Part shown: piece after piece, positions 16,969-25,174 of the stretch
How positions within the stretch are numbered: the stretch's first letter is position 1
How the letters are laid out: every line of letters starts with the position of its first letter
Source of the DNA: CAXXOK01 sp964640955
GTDB taxonomy: Bacteria; Bacillota; Clostridia; Christensenellales; Aristaeellaceae
Direction: 5' to 3'
Assembly (NCBI GenBank): GCA_964640955.1
Contig: CAZXJI010000008.1
Span: 1-64,000 of the forward strand
DNA length: 64,000 nt
Program-made: the position numbers and the translations under genes
The notes under the pieces: generated by a model
The model's input: only the letters and a program-made list of their open reading frames with translations
Database searches by the model: none
What the model was told of the DNA's origin: nothing

Positions 16969-16981
16969 TTTATCCGATAAA
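16969..16981. promoter_or_regulatory. Palindrome TTTATCCGATAAA, candidate XRE operator
   Basis: A perfect 6-bp inverted repeat, TTTATC/GATAAA with a central C, lies 15 bp upstream of the -35 region of the zinc-ribbon promoter. The same word occurs upstream of the XRE gene. A dimeric HTH regulator could bind it. Confidence 0.4.
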
Positions 16982-16996
16982 ATTTGCGTAAAGAGG

Positions 16997-17025
16997 TGTA
17001 CAAATGCCCCGTGTCATGCTATAAT
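16997..17025 (+). promoter_or_regulatory. Extended -10 promoter of the zinc-ribbon gene
   Basis: TATAAT at 17020-17025 is preceded by TGC, an extended -10 element. TGTACA at 16997-17002 is a weak -35 at 17 bp. The rest of 17026-17160 is an untranslated leader in which I see no further structure. Confidence 0.65.
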
Positions 17026-17161
17026 ACACGCGTTGACCCAGCCGAGGTTTATGAGGTTTAGGTTCTTCCTCCTTCGTTCATCTATGTCCGAATGAATGGA
17101 AACCCGATCCCAAATTACTGGAAAGCCTGGGACACAGATTAACAATTTGGAGGGAACCATC

Positions 17162-17455
17162 ATGTATCAAGACAAAACCCTGACGTGCCGTGACTGTGGC
17201 GTGGAATTCCTGTTCTCCGCCAGCGAGCAGCAGTTCTTCGCGGAGAAAGGCTTCCAGAACGAGCCCAGCCGCTGCCCTGCCTGCCGCGCCGCGCGCCGCA
17301 ATGCGCAGAACCCCAGCCGTGGCGAGCGTCAGATGTACGAAGTGATCTGCGACGGCTGCGGCTGCACCACGCAGGTGCCCTTCCAGCCCCGCGGCGATCG
17401 CCCCGTGTACTGCCGCGAGTGCTTCGAGCGCAACCGTCAGAACAACCAGTACTAA
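17162..17455 (+). CDS. Small double zinc-ribbon protein
   Basis: This 97-residue protein has a zf-trcl-like domain with CRDC and CPAC (DKTLTCRDCGVEFLFS, SRCPACR) and a second ribbon with CDGCGC and CREC. The GDRPVYCRECF ending is typical of CXXC-type small proteins in clostridia. TTTGGAGGG precedes ATG 17162; the upstream in-frame ATG at 17096 lacks a site. Its function is unknown; the ribbons suggest nucleic-acid or protein binding. It sits between an extended -10 promoter and a strong terminator, so it is likely transcribed alone. Confidence 0.85.
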   Translation: MYQDKTLTCRDCGVEFLFSASEQQFFAEKGFQNEPSRCPACRAARRNAQNPSRGERQMYEVICDGCGCTTQVPFQPRGDRPVYCRECFERNRQNNQY

Positions 17456-17478
17456 TCGCTGCGCGTTCCGGCGCGCAC

Positions 17479-17513
17479 AACGCTTCCTCCGTTTCGGAGG
17501 AGGCGTTTTTTCA
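17479..17513 (+). terminator. Terminator of the zinc-ribbon gene
   Basis: The stem AACGCTTCCTCCG (17479-17491) pairs with CGGAGGAGGCGTT with one mismatch and loop TTT, and ends in a run of T. Confidence 0.85.
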
Positions 17514-17626
17514 TGCCGGAAAAACGAAGCGGTCCGTTTACCGGGGCCGCACCCGCCGATTGCGCATGCCCCCAAAGGGACGGCTTTCCTCCCCCGGCCC
17601 GCGTCCCCCGCGCCTGCCGGGCGGGA

Positions 17627-17657
17627 CAAAAAAGACGCGCGGACGTTTGTCCGCGCG
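17627..17657 (-). terminator. Terminator of the lipoprotein gene
   Basis: On the minus strand a 9-bp stem CGCGCGGAC/GTCCGCGCG (17636-17657) with loop AAAC is followed by TCTTTTTT. Confidence 0.85.
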
Positions 17658-17669
17658 CCGGCCTGCCGC

Positions 17670-18548
17670 TCAGGTTCCGCTGACCCGCTTGATGGTCTCG
17701 CGCATCTTGGAGAACACGTTGAGGTAATCCGACTTGTAATTGAGCGGATAGGTAATCTCGATGCAGTACAGGGTACTGTCCAGCGTGACGGCGTGCAGCC
17801 GCCCGCCGACCTGCGTGCCGTCGGTCATCGTGCCGCTGTAGTTGGCGTACACGCCCTTGCTGCCCATCAGGTAGCGCGTGTCGGTATAGCTGGGCTTCCA
17901 TACCGAGAAGTTCGTCGCGCTGATCGCGTCCAGCCGCTGCTTGATCTCCGTGGTCAGTTCGCGTTCGGAGTAGTTGCCGCTCACCGGCGAGCGGGTGATG
18001 GTCAGAATGCCCAGCTGGTTTTCCTTGATCTGCGCCTCGGGCTCGGTCAGCGTAAACACGCCGCTGACGCTCTCGTCGGGCACCCAGCCGGCGGGGCCGT
18101 CGAAGGTCAGCCCCAGCGAGGTCACGTCGTAGGTAACGTAGGTGAACGTAAGCGCCGGGCGCGGCGTGGGCGTGGGCGCGTCCACCGGCTCCAGCGGAAT
18201 GGGGGAGCTGCCCGCATACGGGTAGACGGTTGCCTCCGCGTCGATCTGGCCGGCGGTGTCGCCGTCGTAGACGCCGTTATCCTGATAATCCTCTTCGCCC
18301 AGCGCGTCCTCCGCGGTGAAGTCCGTACCGTCGGAGACGACGTAAGGGTTGCTGGAAAACACGCTGTCGCCCGCGCCGGAGGTATCGGCCGCCGGCGTCT
18401 CGGTGGGTACGGGCGTATCGGTCGCCGGGCCCAGGTATTGGGTGACCTCGGTAAAGACCTGATTGGTCTGCTGCTGTCCCTGGCAGCCGGTCAGGAGCGC
18501 CGCCACGGCCAACAGGCACAGCGCGGCGAGCCATTTACGCTTCATCAT
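17670..18548 (-). CDS. Putative lipoprotein of unknown function
   Basis: This 292-residue protein starts MMKRKWLAAL and has a lipobox LLTGC with the modified Cys at residue 22. A low-complexity acidic and Thr/Pro-rich linker runs to about residue 145, followed by a compact C-terminal domain of about 150 residues beginning near LTFTYVTYDVTSLGLTF. I do not recognise that domain. GGAGGG lies before two adjacent ATGs (18548 and 18545); either may start. It has its own promoter, whose -35 box overlaps the yhaM stop. Confidence 0.8.
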   Translation of the reverse strand: MMKRKWLAALCLLAVAALLTGCQGQQQTNQVFTEVTQYLGPATDTPVPTETPAADTSGAGDSVFSSNPYVVSDGTDFTAEDALGEEDYQDNGVYDGDTAGQIDAEATVYPYAGSSPIPLEPVDAPTPTPRPALTFTYVTYDVTSLGLTFDGPAGWVPDESVSGVFTLTEPEAQIKENQLGILTITRSPVSGNYSERELTTEIKQRLDAISATNFSVWKPSYTDTRYLMGSKGVYANYSGTMTDGTQVGGRLHAVTLDSTLYCIEITYPLNYKSDYLNVFSKMRETIKRVSGT

Positions 18549-18646
18549 GGGTCCCTCCGATCCTGACGCGGCCGGTCGGCGCGTCGATCCAGTCCAGTAT
18601 GGACGGCGGTGCGGGCGCGTGAGCGGCCGCCCGATTTCGCACCGCC

Positions 18647-18675
18647 ATTGTATCATCTTGCCGCAAACGCGTCAA
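18647..18675 (-). promoter_or_regulatory. Promoter of the lipoprotein gene
   Basis: On the minus strand TTGACG (18670-18675) and TACAAT (18647-18652) have a 17-bp spacer. The -35 box overlaps the yhaM stop codon (18672-18674). Confidence 0.8.
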
Positions 18676-19631
18676 CCTTCCGGGGTCAGCTCCTCGTAAC
18701 GCGGATGGTAGAGCCTTCGCTCCAGCGACCAGATGCGTTCGCTGAACACGCCGGGCGCAAGGCGGCCGAGCGTCGTTTCCATCTCGTTCATGCGCGCGTC
18801 GAGCAGGTCGAGCCAGTGGAGCATCTCGGCTTCGGGGAACATGGGCTTGCGGGGGCTGCCGTAGGCCTCCTCGCCGTGGTGGCTGAGCATCATGTGGGCA
18901 AGGAGCGTTACGGGTTCGCCTTCTACGTTGACCCGGCGCGCCGCGTCGGCGATGGCGTCCACCCCCAGCACGATGTGCCCCAGCAGAAGCCCCTCCTCGG
19001 TGTAGTCCTTCACGATGCCGAGTTGGTCGCTGTCCATCTCCCGGGTTTTGCACAGGTCGTGGACGATCACCCCGGCGGTCACCAGATCGGCGTTGAGGCT
19101 CGGGTACAGGGGCAGCACCGCCCCGGCGAGCCGGAGCATGCCCGTGGTGTGGTGCAAAAGCCCGCTGCGCTCCGCGTGGTGGATGCGCTGCGCCGCCGGG
19201 AAATACATAAGCTTCTCCCGGCAATCCGCAAGCATCTGCGTAACGATCTTCTTAAGCGGCTCGCTTTGCATGGCGTCCACCGCCGCCTCGATCTCGCCGA
19301 GCATGGCCTCGGGCGGTTCGGGCGCGCAGGGGGTGAGCACCGACATGTCCACGTCGTCGTCCGCCGCGGGGGCACGCAGCTTTTCGATGCGCAATTGCAG
19401 ACGGCCGTTATATTCCTGCGTGGTTCCCCGCACCTTGATCACGCTGCCCACCGGCGGCGGGGGCACGGTGCCGTCCCACAGCTTGCCGTTCACCTCGCCC
19501 GTGCGGTCGGCCAGGGTAAGGTCGAGGTATTTGCTGCCGTTGCTACCGGTGCGCTGCTCGCTCATGCGCACCAGCACGAAGCCTTCAAATTTTACATCTT
19601 TGACCAGCGTCTGGATCGGTTCCTGTTGCAT
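18672..19631 (-). CDS. yhaM: YhaM-like 3'-5' exoribonuclease (OB fold plus HD domain)
   Basis: This 319-residue protein has an N-terminal OB fold (SKYLDLTLADRTGEVNGKLWD) and a C-terminal HD phosphohydrolase domain with HHTTGM, VIVHDLCKTRE and LAHMMLSHHGE supplying the metal ligands. The length matches B. subtilis YhaM. An ATG at 19643 overlaps the dnaB stop, but GAGG lies before ATG 19631, so I prefer the shorter form. It is last in the DUF2232-rplI-dnaB-yhaM run. Confidence 0.85.
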   Translation of the reverse strand: MQQEPIQTLVKDVKFEGFVLVRMSEQRTGSNGSKYLDLTLADRTGEVNGKLWDGTVPPPPVGSVIKVRGTTQEYNGRLQLRIEKLRAPAADDDVDMSVLTPCAPEPPEAMLGEIEAAVDAMQSEPLKKIVTQMLADCREKLMYFPAAQRIHHAERSGLLHHTTGMLRLAGAVLPLYPSLNADLVTAGVIVHDLCKTREMDSDQLGIVKDYTEEGLLLGHIVLGVDAIADAARRVNVEGEPVTLLAHMMLSHHGEEAYGSPRKPMFPEAEMLHWLDLLDARMNEMETTLGRLAPGVFSERIWSLERRLYHPRYEELTPEG

Positions 19632-19639
19632 TTCGTTCC

Positions 19640-21025
19640 TCATTCCTGCGTTTCGTCTGCGTAAATCGGCACGCGCGTGCCGGGGAGGTTCACGTAGCGG
19701 GCAAACTCCGCCTGCCATTCCACGTTCACGGTGCCCACGGGGCCGTTGCGCTGCTTGGCGACGATAATCTCGCCGGCCGTGTCGTCCACGTGGTTTTCTT
19801 CCTGCGTCTCGGACTGGTAATAGCCCTCGCGGTGGATGAACAGCACCACGTCGGCGTCCTGCTCGATGCTGCCGGAGTCGCGCAGGTCGCTCAACTGCGG
19901 GCGCTTGTTGGCACGGGCGGTATTGGCGCGCGCCAGCTGCGCGCAGGCCAGCACCGGCACCTTCAGTTCCAGCGCGACGCCCTTGAGCCCGCGGCTGATT
20001 TCGCTGACTTCCAGCTGGCGGTTTTCCGCGCGCTTGTCGGAGGCCATCAGGCCCAGATAGTCCACCACGATCAGGTCCAGCCCCTGCTCCATCATCAGCC
20101 GCCGGGAGCGGCTGCGCACCTGCGAGGGGGTCAGGCCCGAGGAATCGTCGATGAAGATGCGGCAGGCGCTGAGACGGTTGAGGCTGTCGCCCAGCTTCAT
20201 CCACTCGTCGTCGCCGAGCATGCCGTTGCGCACGCGCTGCATGTTGATCCCCGCGGCGTTGCTCAGAATACGCATGCCGATCTGCTCGCGGGGCATTTCC
20301 ATGCTGAACACGGCGACGCATTTGCGCGTCCGGGTCGCCGCGAAATGCGCGATACCCAGCGCCAGCGCGGTTTTGCCCATGGCGGGGCGCGCGCCCGCGA
20401 TGACCAGCTCGCCGCCGTGCAGGCCCGTGAGCATCCTGTCCAGGTCGTACAGGCCCGTGGGCACGCCGGCCAGCTTACCCTTGAGCCTGCTCATTTCCTC
20501 GATTTTGTCAAACGTGCGCACCAGCACCGCGTTGATCGGCTGCAAGGCCTCCGTGCCCCCACGGCGCATGACGATATCGAAAATGGAGCGCTCCGCATTG
20601 CGCAGGATGGTTTCCAGCGGGTCCATCTGCCGGTAGCTCTGCTCCTCGATGCGGCGGCAGGCGGAAATCAGCCTGCGCAGCGTGCTTTTTTCCTGCACGA
20701 TCTGCACGTAGGAGCGGGTGTTGGCGGTGGTGGGCACGTAACGGTACGCTTCCAGCAGGTACGCCGCGCCGCCCACGCCCTCCAGCGTGCCGCGGCGGGA
20801 AAGCTCGTTGCCCACGGTCATCACGTCGATGGGCGAGGCGGCCAGGTGCAGGGTCCGCATCGCGTCGAAGATCTCGCGGTGCTCGGCCGCGTAAAAATCG
20901 TCCGGGGCCAGGGTTTCGAACACATAGGTCGCCACGCCCGCGTCCTGCAGCATGGCGCCCAGCACCGAACGCTCCGCGTCCACGCTGTTGGGGGGCGCGA
21001 CACGCATCAGTTCCTGTGCTTCCAA
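19640..21025 (-). CDS. dnaB: Replicative DNA helicase
   Basis: This 461-residue hexameric helicase (called DnaC in Bacillus) has an N-terminal DnaB domain from about residue 9 and a RecA-like C-terminal domain with Walker A GARPAMGKTA and Walker B LIVVDYLGLM. The start codon is TTG, behind AAAGGAGG at 9 bp. The next in-frame ATG lies six codons on and has no better site. The order rplI then dnaB is conserved in Bacillota. Confidence 0.95.
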   Translation of the reverse strand: MEAQELMRVAPPNSVDAERSVLGAMLQDAGVATYVFETLAPDDFYAAEHREIFDAMRTLHLAASPIDVMTVGNELSRRGTLEGVGGAAYLLEAYRYVPTTANTRSYVQIVQEKSTLRRLISACRRIEEQSYRQMDPLETILRNAERSIFDIVMRRGGTEALQPINAVLVRTFDKIEEMSRLKGKLAGVPTGLYDLDRMLTGLHGGELVIAGARPAMGKTALALGIAHFAATRTRKCVAVFSMEMPREQIGMRILSNAAGINMQRVRNGMLGDDEWMKLGDSLNRLSACRIFIDDSSGLTPSQVRSRSRRLMMEQGLDLIVVDYLGLMASDKRAENRQLEVSEISRGLKGVALELKVPVLACAQLARANTARANKRPQLSDLRDSGSIEQDADVVLFIHREGYYQSETQEENHVDDTAGEIIVAKQRNGPVGTVNVEWQAEFARYVNLPGTRVPIYADETQE

Positions 21026-21079
21026 ACCGCTTCGCCTCCTTTCCCTGCCGCATCCAGGTCCGCGCGGAGAACGGGAGCG

Positions 21080-21532
21080 TTATTTGCCCGTATCCGCGGT
21101 CACGACGATCTTCATTTTGGCGGTTACGCCGCTGTACAGCCACACCGTCGCGTCGTATTCGCCCGTCTGGCGGATGGCTTCGCAGTCGATCTTTCGCTTG
21201 TCCACTTCCACGCCGTGCTGTTCCTTGAGCGCGTCGGCGATCTCCTGCGCGGTGATGCTGCCGTAGAGGCGGCCCTTCTCGCCGCATTTGGCGGCGATCT
21301 TCACGGTTTTGCCCTTGAGCGCCGCCCCCCGGCGCTCGGCCTCGGCGCGGCGCTCGGCTTCCAGCTTTTCTTCCATGGCGTGCCGACGCTCCACTTCCTT
21401 CATGGCCGCGGGGGTGGCCTCCATGGCCCACTTGCGCGGGAAAAGATAGTTGCGCGCGAAGCCGTCGGAAACGCTTACGATATCGCTTTTTTTGCCGGTT
21501 CCCTTAACGTCGGTCAGCAGAATGACTTTCAT
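21080..21532 (-). CDS. rplI: 50S ribosomal protein L9
   Basis: This 150-residue protein starts [20 protein letters not shown] and has the conserved N-terminal rRNA-binding domain ([13 protein letters not shown]), a long connecting helix from about 45 to 75 and a C-terminal domain. AAGGAGGAGG precedes the ATG and lies in the tail of the upstream DUF2232 gene. Confidence 0.97.
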   Translation of the reverse strand: MKVILLTDVKGTGKKSDIVSVSDGFARNYLFPRKWAMEATPAAMKEVERRHAMEEKLEAERRAEAERRGAALKGKTVKIAAKCGEKGRLYGSITAQEIADALKEQHGVEVDKRKIDCEAIRQTGEYDATVWLYSGVTAKMKIVVTADTGK

Positions 21533-21536
21533 GGGT

Positions 21537-22589
21537 TTATTCCTCCTCCTTCTTTTGCGGGTCCTCCCCGCGCAGGTGCATGAACTGGTCGGCCACGCCC
21601 AGCAGGAAGAGCACGAAGGGCACGACCAGATACAAAAACGCGGCGAAGAGGCCGTAAAGCGCGATGCGCTGCGGCCGGCGGCGCGAAAGCAGGGTCAGCA
21701 CCACCGCCGCCCCCAGCAGCCGGTACACCGCGGCGAAACACGAATAGGTCAGCGTGGACAGGAGCGAAAGGAACGAATCGTCCGACAGACCCGTGAGCAG
21801 GGTGACGATGCATAACAGCAGCATGTAGCCCTGCTCGGTGCGCGAAAGCGAAAGCCCGCGAAATGTGGGCGCGGGGGCGGAGGAAGGGTTCAGCCGCGCG
21901 CGCACGCGCGTCGTGGCCAGCGCCGCCCAAAGCCCCACCAGAATCCCGCCCTGCATCAGCAGCGTGGGAATCCATTCCGCGAACCCCTCGGTCAGCCGCA
22001 GACGGAGCATGTTGAACAGCTCCCGCTGCAGGTCCGGGTCCATCAGCACCATGTTGCCCAACTGAATGGTCGTTGTGCCGACGTAAGCCTCCGGTATGGT
22101 GAGCACGCCGAGCGCGACCAGCTTGTAAAGTACGCTTCCGCCGAGCACGGAGCGCTGCAGCGCCGATATGACCGCCTCCGAAAGCTGGGGGAACAGCGCG
22201 CCGCCCAGGGCCATGCCGAGCCGCGCGAGCATCCCCAGCGCGCCCAGGACGAAGGCGGCGGCATAGGCGGCGACCTCCGTGTGAAAGGAGAGGCGTCGGC
22301 GGCGAATCTGCGACAAGACGAGCAGGCACAGATAAGCGCACAGCGGCAGCAAAAGCGCCTGTACCCAGTCGCCGCCACCCAGCAGCCACGCGGCCGCGGG
22401 GGCGACCGGCAGGGCGAGGGCAAACCATACGTGCCCCTGGGCGTAGGCGGGACAGACGACTAACGGAAGCGCAAGGGACAGGAGCGGCGCAAGCGGCGCG
22501 TACAGATACGCGCAGCTCCCCAGCGCCGCGAATGCGACGCCGCGCCACAGGTTTCTCTTCCACGCGCCCTGGGTCGCCGTCACGTCCAT
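21537..22589 (-). CDS. DUF2232 membrane protein (YybS-like)
   Basis: This 350-residue polytopic protein has about eight hydrophobic helices and a charged C-terminal tail. Its place directly upstream of rplI and dnaB matches yybS of Bacillus, and the helix pattern fits the DUF2232 family. The biochemical role is unknown. AGAAGGAG precedes ATG 22589. It is first in the operon behind a near-consensus promoter. Confidence 0.8.
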   Translation of the reverse strand: MDVTATQGAWKRNLWRGVAFAALGSCAYLYAPLAPLLSLALPLVVCPAYAQGHVWFALALPVAPAAAWLLGGGDWVQALLLPLCAYLCLLVLSQIRRRRLSFHTEVAAYAAAFVLGALGMLARLGMALGGALFPQLSEAVISALQRSVLGGSVLYKLVALGVLTIPEAYVGTTTIQLGNMVLMDPDLQRELFNMLRLRLTEGFAEWIPTLLMQGGILVGLWAALATTRVRARLNPSSAPAPTFRGLSLSRTEQGYMLLLCIVTLLTGLSDDSFLSLLSTLTYSCFAAVYRLLGAAVVLTLLSRRRPQRIALYGLFAAFLYLVVPFVLFLLGVADQFMHLRGEDPQKKEEE

Positions 22590-22634
22590 GGATACTCCTT
22601 CTCAGCGCAATGCCGGACATTCCGATACCGTACC

Positions 22635-22663
22635 ATTATAAGGCGGCGGGTACCTTTCGTCAA
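22635..22663 (-). promoter_or_regulatory. Promoter of the DUF2232-rplI-dnaB-yhaM operon
   Basis: On the minus strand TTGACG (22658-22663) and TATAAT (22635-22640) have a 17-bp spacer, 46 bp upstream of the start codon. Confidence 0.85.
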
Positions 22664-22713
22664 TCCGGGGCGGGAAATTCACGCTTCCAGCGGGCGGCCG
22701 GAAAGGACGGAGC

Positions 22714-22742
22714 TTGCAAAACAATAAAAAGAGACGTATAAT
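22714..22742 (+). promoter_or_regulatory. Promoter of the cation efflux-LCP gene pair
   Basis: TTGCAA (22714-22719) and TATAAT (22737-22742) have a 17-bp spacer. The promoter is divergent from the DUF2232 operon promoter about 50 bp away. Confidence 0.8.
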
Positions 22743-22823
22743 ATACGGACTATTTTCAACCTGAACGGCGGCGGAAACGACGCAAAACACGCCGCGGCGG
22801 GCCGGGGAAAGGAGGCGTTCGGG

Positions 22824-23987
22824 ATGACCGCGTGGCTGATACGGCGTTTTGTGCCCAACCATGCCGATACCGCGGACCATAAGGTGCGCGAGGACTACGG
22901 CACTCTCGGCTCGGCTACGGGTATCGTGGTGAACATACTGCTTTCCGCGGTCAAGTTTCTGCTGGGCGTGCTGACCGGTTCGCTGGCCGTGACCGCGGAC
23001 GCCGTGAACAACCTTTCCGACGCCGCGGGGAGTATCATGGCGCTGATCTCCGTTCGGCTGGCCGCCAAGCCGCAGGACAGGGAGCATCCCTTCGGGCACG
23101 GGCGCATGGAGTACATCGGCGCGCTGGCGGTCGGGGTGCTGATCGTCGTGGCCGGGGTGAAGCTGCTGGGCGAAGGGTTCGACGCGATTTTCAACCCGGC
23201 CGTGCTGACCGCCGGGTGGCTGGTATTTACGTTGCTTGCGGCTTCGGCGCTCGCCAAGCTGTGGCTGTATTTCTATTACCGCCACATCGCCCGCGCCATC
23301 GACAACGAAACGCTCCTGGCCGCCTCCAAGGACAGCCTGAGCGACGTGGCCGCGACGAGCACGGTGCTCTTAAGCATGGCGCTGGAAAGCCTGTTCGGCT
23401 GGCGTATCGACGGATACGTGGGCCTGCTGGTGGCGCTGTTCGTGCTCAAAACCGGGGTATCCGTCTGCCGGGACACGATCGACCGCCTGCTGGGCGAAAA
23501 ACCCAACCCGGAACTGACCCGGGAGATTAAAAACAAGCTTCTCTCCTACGAGGGCATTCGCGGCGTGCACGACCTGGTGCTGCACGATTACGGCCCCGGC
23601 CGCTGCATCGCTTCGGTGCACGCGGAGGTCAGCGCCACGGGGGACATCGTGGCTGTTCACGAAACCATCGACCGGGCCGAGCGCGACCTGAAGAACGATC
23701 TGGGGATCGTGGTGTGCATCCATATGGATCCCACCGTCACCGACGATCCGACCGTCAACGACGTTCACGCGAAGATGGCGGCTTTCCTGCGCAGCGTGGA
23801 CGGACGGCTTACCCTGCACGATTTTCGCATGGTGCCGGGGCAAAAGCAGGTGAACCTGGTGTTCGACTGCCTCCTGCCGGACGATTACGGCGACCGGGAG
23901 GGCCTCAGGCACAAGCTGGCGGACTATGCCAAACAGCTCGACCCCCGGTACGAGATCATCGTACAGTTCGACACGGATTACACCTGA
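22824..23987 (+). CDS. Cation diffusion facilitator (metal efflux) transporter
   Basis: This 387-residue protein has about six transmembrane helices. The metal-site motifs are TADAVNNLSDA and SKDSLSDV, with HPFGHGRMEY in the first cytoplasmic region. The ZT-dimer domain follows from about residue 205. A further C-terminal ferredoxin-like segment of about 90 residues (from VNDVHAKMAAF) is seen in many clostridial members. AAAGGAGG precedes the ATG. It exports divalent cations such as Zn, Mn or Fe; the specificity is not readable. Confidence 0.92.
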   Translation: MTAWLIRRFVPNHADTADHKVREDYGTLGSATGIVVNILLSAVKFLLGVLTGSLAVTADAVNNLSDAAGSIMALISVRLAAKPQDREHPFGHGRMEYIGALAVGVLIVVAGVKLLGEGFDAIFNPAVLTAGWLVFTLLAASALAKLWLYFYYRHIARAIDNETLLAASKDSLSDVAATSTVLLSMALESLFGWRIDGYVGLLVALFVLKTGVSVCRDTIDRLLGEKPNPELTREIKNKLLSYEGIRGVHDLVLHDYGPGRCIASVHAEVSATGDIVAVHETIDRAERDLKNDLGIVVCIHMDPTVTDDPTVNDVHAKMAAFLRSVDGRLTLHDFRMVPGQKQVNLVFDCLLPDDYGDREGLRHKLADYAKQLDPRYEIIVQFDTDYT

Positions 23988-24018
23988 TTCGAACCCGCCG
24001 CACGGGAGGGAACGCTGC

Positions 24019-25107
24019 GTGAAAAACGAACGGAAACGGGCAGGCCGTACGGCGCTTGCGACGGCGCTCGCGCTGCTGCTTGCGCTCGCGGCGGTTCCGG
24101 CGGGCGCGACGCAGGGCGACCCCGCCGACGCGCTGATCGCGCCGGTCACGCCCAAGCCCTGGCTGATGCCCACGGCGACGGAGGCTACCGACATTCCCGA
24201 CGGGGCCGAGGCGACACCCACGCCGACGCGCGCCCCCTCCTCGCTGGATATTCTGGAAGCGGACGAGGATCTCGCTGCGACGCCCGCACCCACGTCCGTC
24301 GCCCTGCCGGAGGGACTGGACGGGAACGGCACGGTGTTCCGCGTTCTGCTGATCGGCACCGACGCCTATACCGTGAACCAGACGGGGCGAAGCGACACGA
24401 TGATCCTCGCGCAGGTGGACGTGTCCACCGGGGAGATCAAGCTGGTTTCCTTCCTGCGCGACCTGTACGTGAAGATTCCCGGCCACGGCAAAACGCGCCT
24501 CAACGCCGCCTACGTCTACGGCGGCGCGTCGCTCCTTACGCAGACGCTTCAAAACAACTTCGGCGTCACGGTCGATCGGACGGTGGCGGTGAACTTTTCG
24601 CTGATGGTGACGCTGATCGATCGCCTGGGCGGCGTGACGGTGGACGTAAGCGAGAAGGAGCGAAGGCAGGTCAACTCCATCCTGCGGTTCTACAACGAAA
24701 AAAACGGCTGGCCCGAGGATGACGAACTGCTCTACGATTCCGGCAATCAGCTTTTGACCGGCAAGCAGGCGCTGTGCTACAGCCGCATCCGCAAGATCGA
24801 CAGCGATTTTCAGCGCGTCGGCCGCCAGCGCAAGGTGCTGACCGCCCTGTACAAAAAGGCACGGGAAACCAACCCGCTGACGCTGATTTCCATCGCCCTG
24901 GACCTGCTGCCGCAGGTCAAAACCGACCTGACGGCGGCGGACGCGGCCGCGCTGATTCCGCTGATGCTCCGGCTGGACACCGTGACGATCACGGGGCTGA
25001 CCGTGCCGGTGGACGGCGGTTACGAGAGCCAGACGATCAGCGGGATGAGCGTGCTGGTGCCATATCTGGAGAAGAATAAAAACGCGGTGGAGAAGTTCTT
25101 GCAATAA
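24019..25107 (+). CDS. LytR-CpsA-Psr (LCP) family glycopolymer ligase
   Basis: This 362-residue protein starts at GTG 24019 behind GGGAGGG. A signal or anchor helix spans about 12-30 (ending PAGA), a Pro/Thr-rich linker runs to about 95, and the LCP domain starts at VFRVLLIGTD. The conserved NQTGRSDTMILAQVD, VSFLRDLYVKIPG and RLNAAYVYGG carry the Arg and Asp residues that bind polyprenyl-pyrophosphate. LCP enzymes attach wall polymers to peptidoglycan, a possible destination for the glycans encoded elsewhere in the window. Confidence 0.92.
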   Translation: MKNERKRAGRTALATALALLLALAAVPAGATQGDPADALIAPVTPKPWLMPTATEATDIPDGAEATPTPTRAPSSLDILEADEDLAATPAPTSVALPEGLDGNGTVFRVLLIGTDAYTVNQTGRSDTMILAQVDVSTGEIKLVSFLRDLYVKIPGHGKTRLNAAYVYGGASLLTQTLQNNFGVTVDRTVAVNFSLMVTLIDRLGGVTVDVSEKERRQVNSILRFYNEKNGWPEDDELLYDSGNQLLTGKQALCYSRIRKIDSDFQRVGRQRKVLTALYKKARETNPLTLISIALDLLPQVKTDLTAADAAALIPLMLRLDTVTITGLTVPVDGGYESQTISGMSVLVPYLEKNKNAVEKFLQ

Positions 25108-25122
25108 AGGCGACCCGCGACA

Positions 25123-25158
25123 AAACCGGCGGGACCCTGCATGGGGTTCCGCCGGTTT
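25123..25158. terminator. Terminator between the convergent LCP and flavoprotein genes
   Basis: The 10-bp outer stem AAACCGGCGG (25123-25132) with CCGCCGGTTT (25149-25158) continues inward with GACCC/GGGTT pairing. Short T-runs lie on both sides, so it probably serves both strands. Confidence 0.7.
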
Positions 25159-25174
25159 ATGCTCGTTCCTGTGC

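Noticed and set aside
23975..24000. tRNA T-loop-like GGGTTCGAATC on the minus strand
   Set aside because: The flanking bases do not form a T stem or a cloverleaf, and the site is the end of the cation transporter gene.
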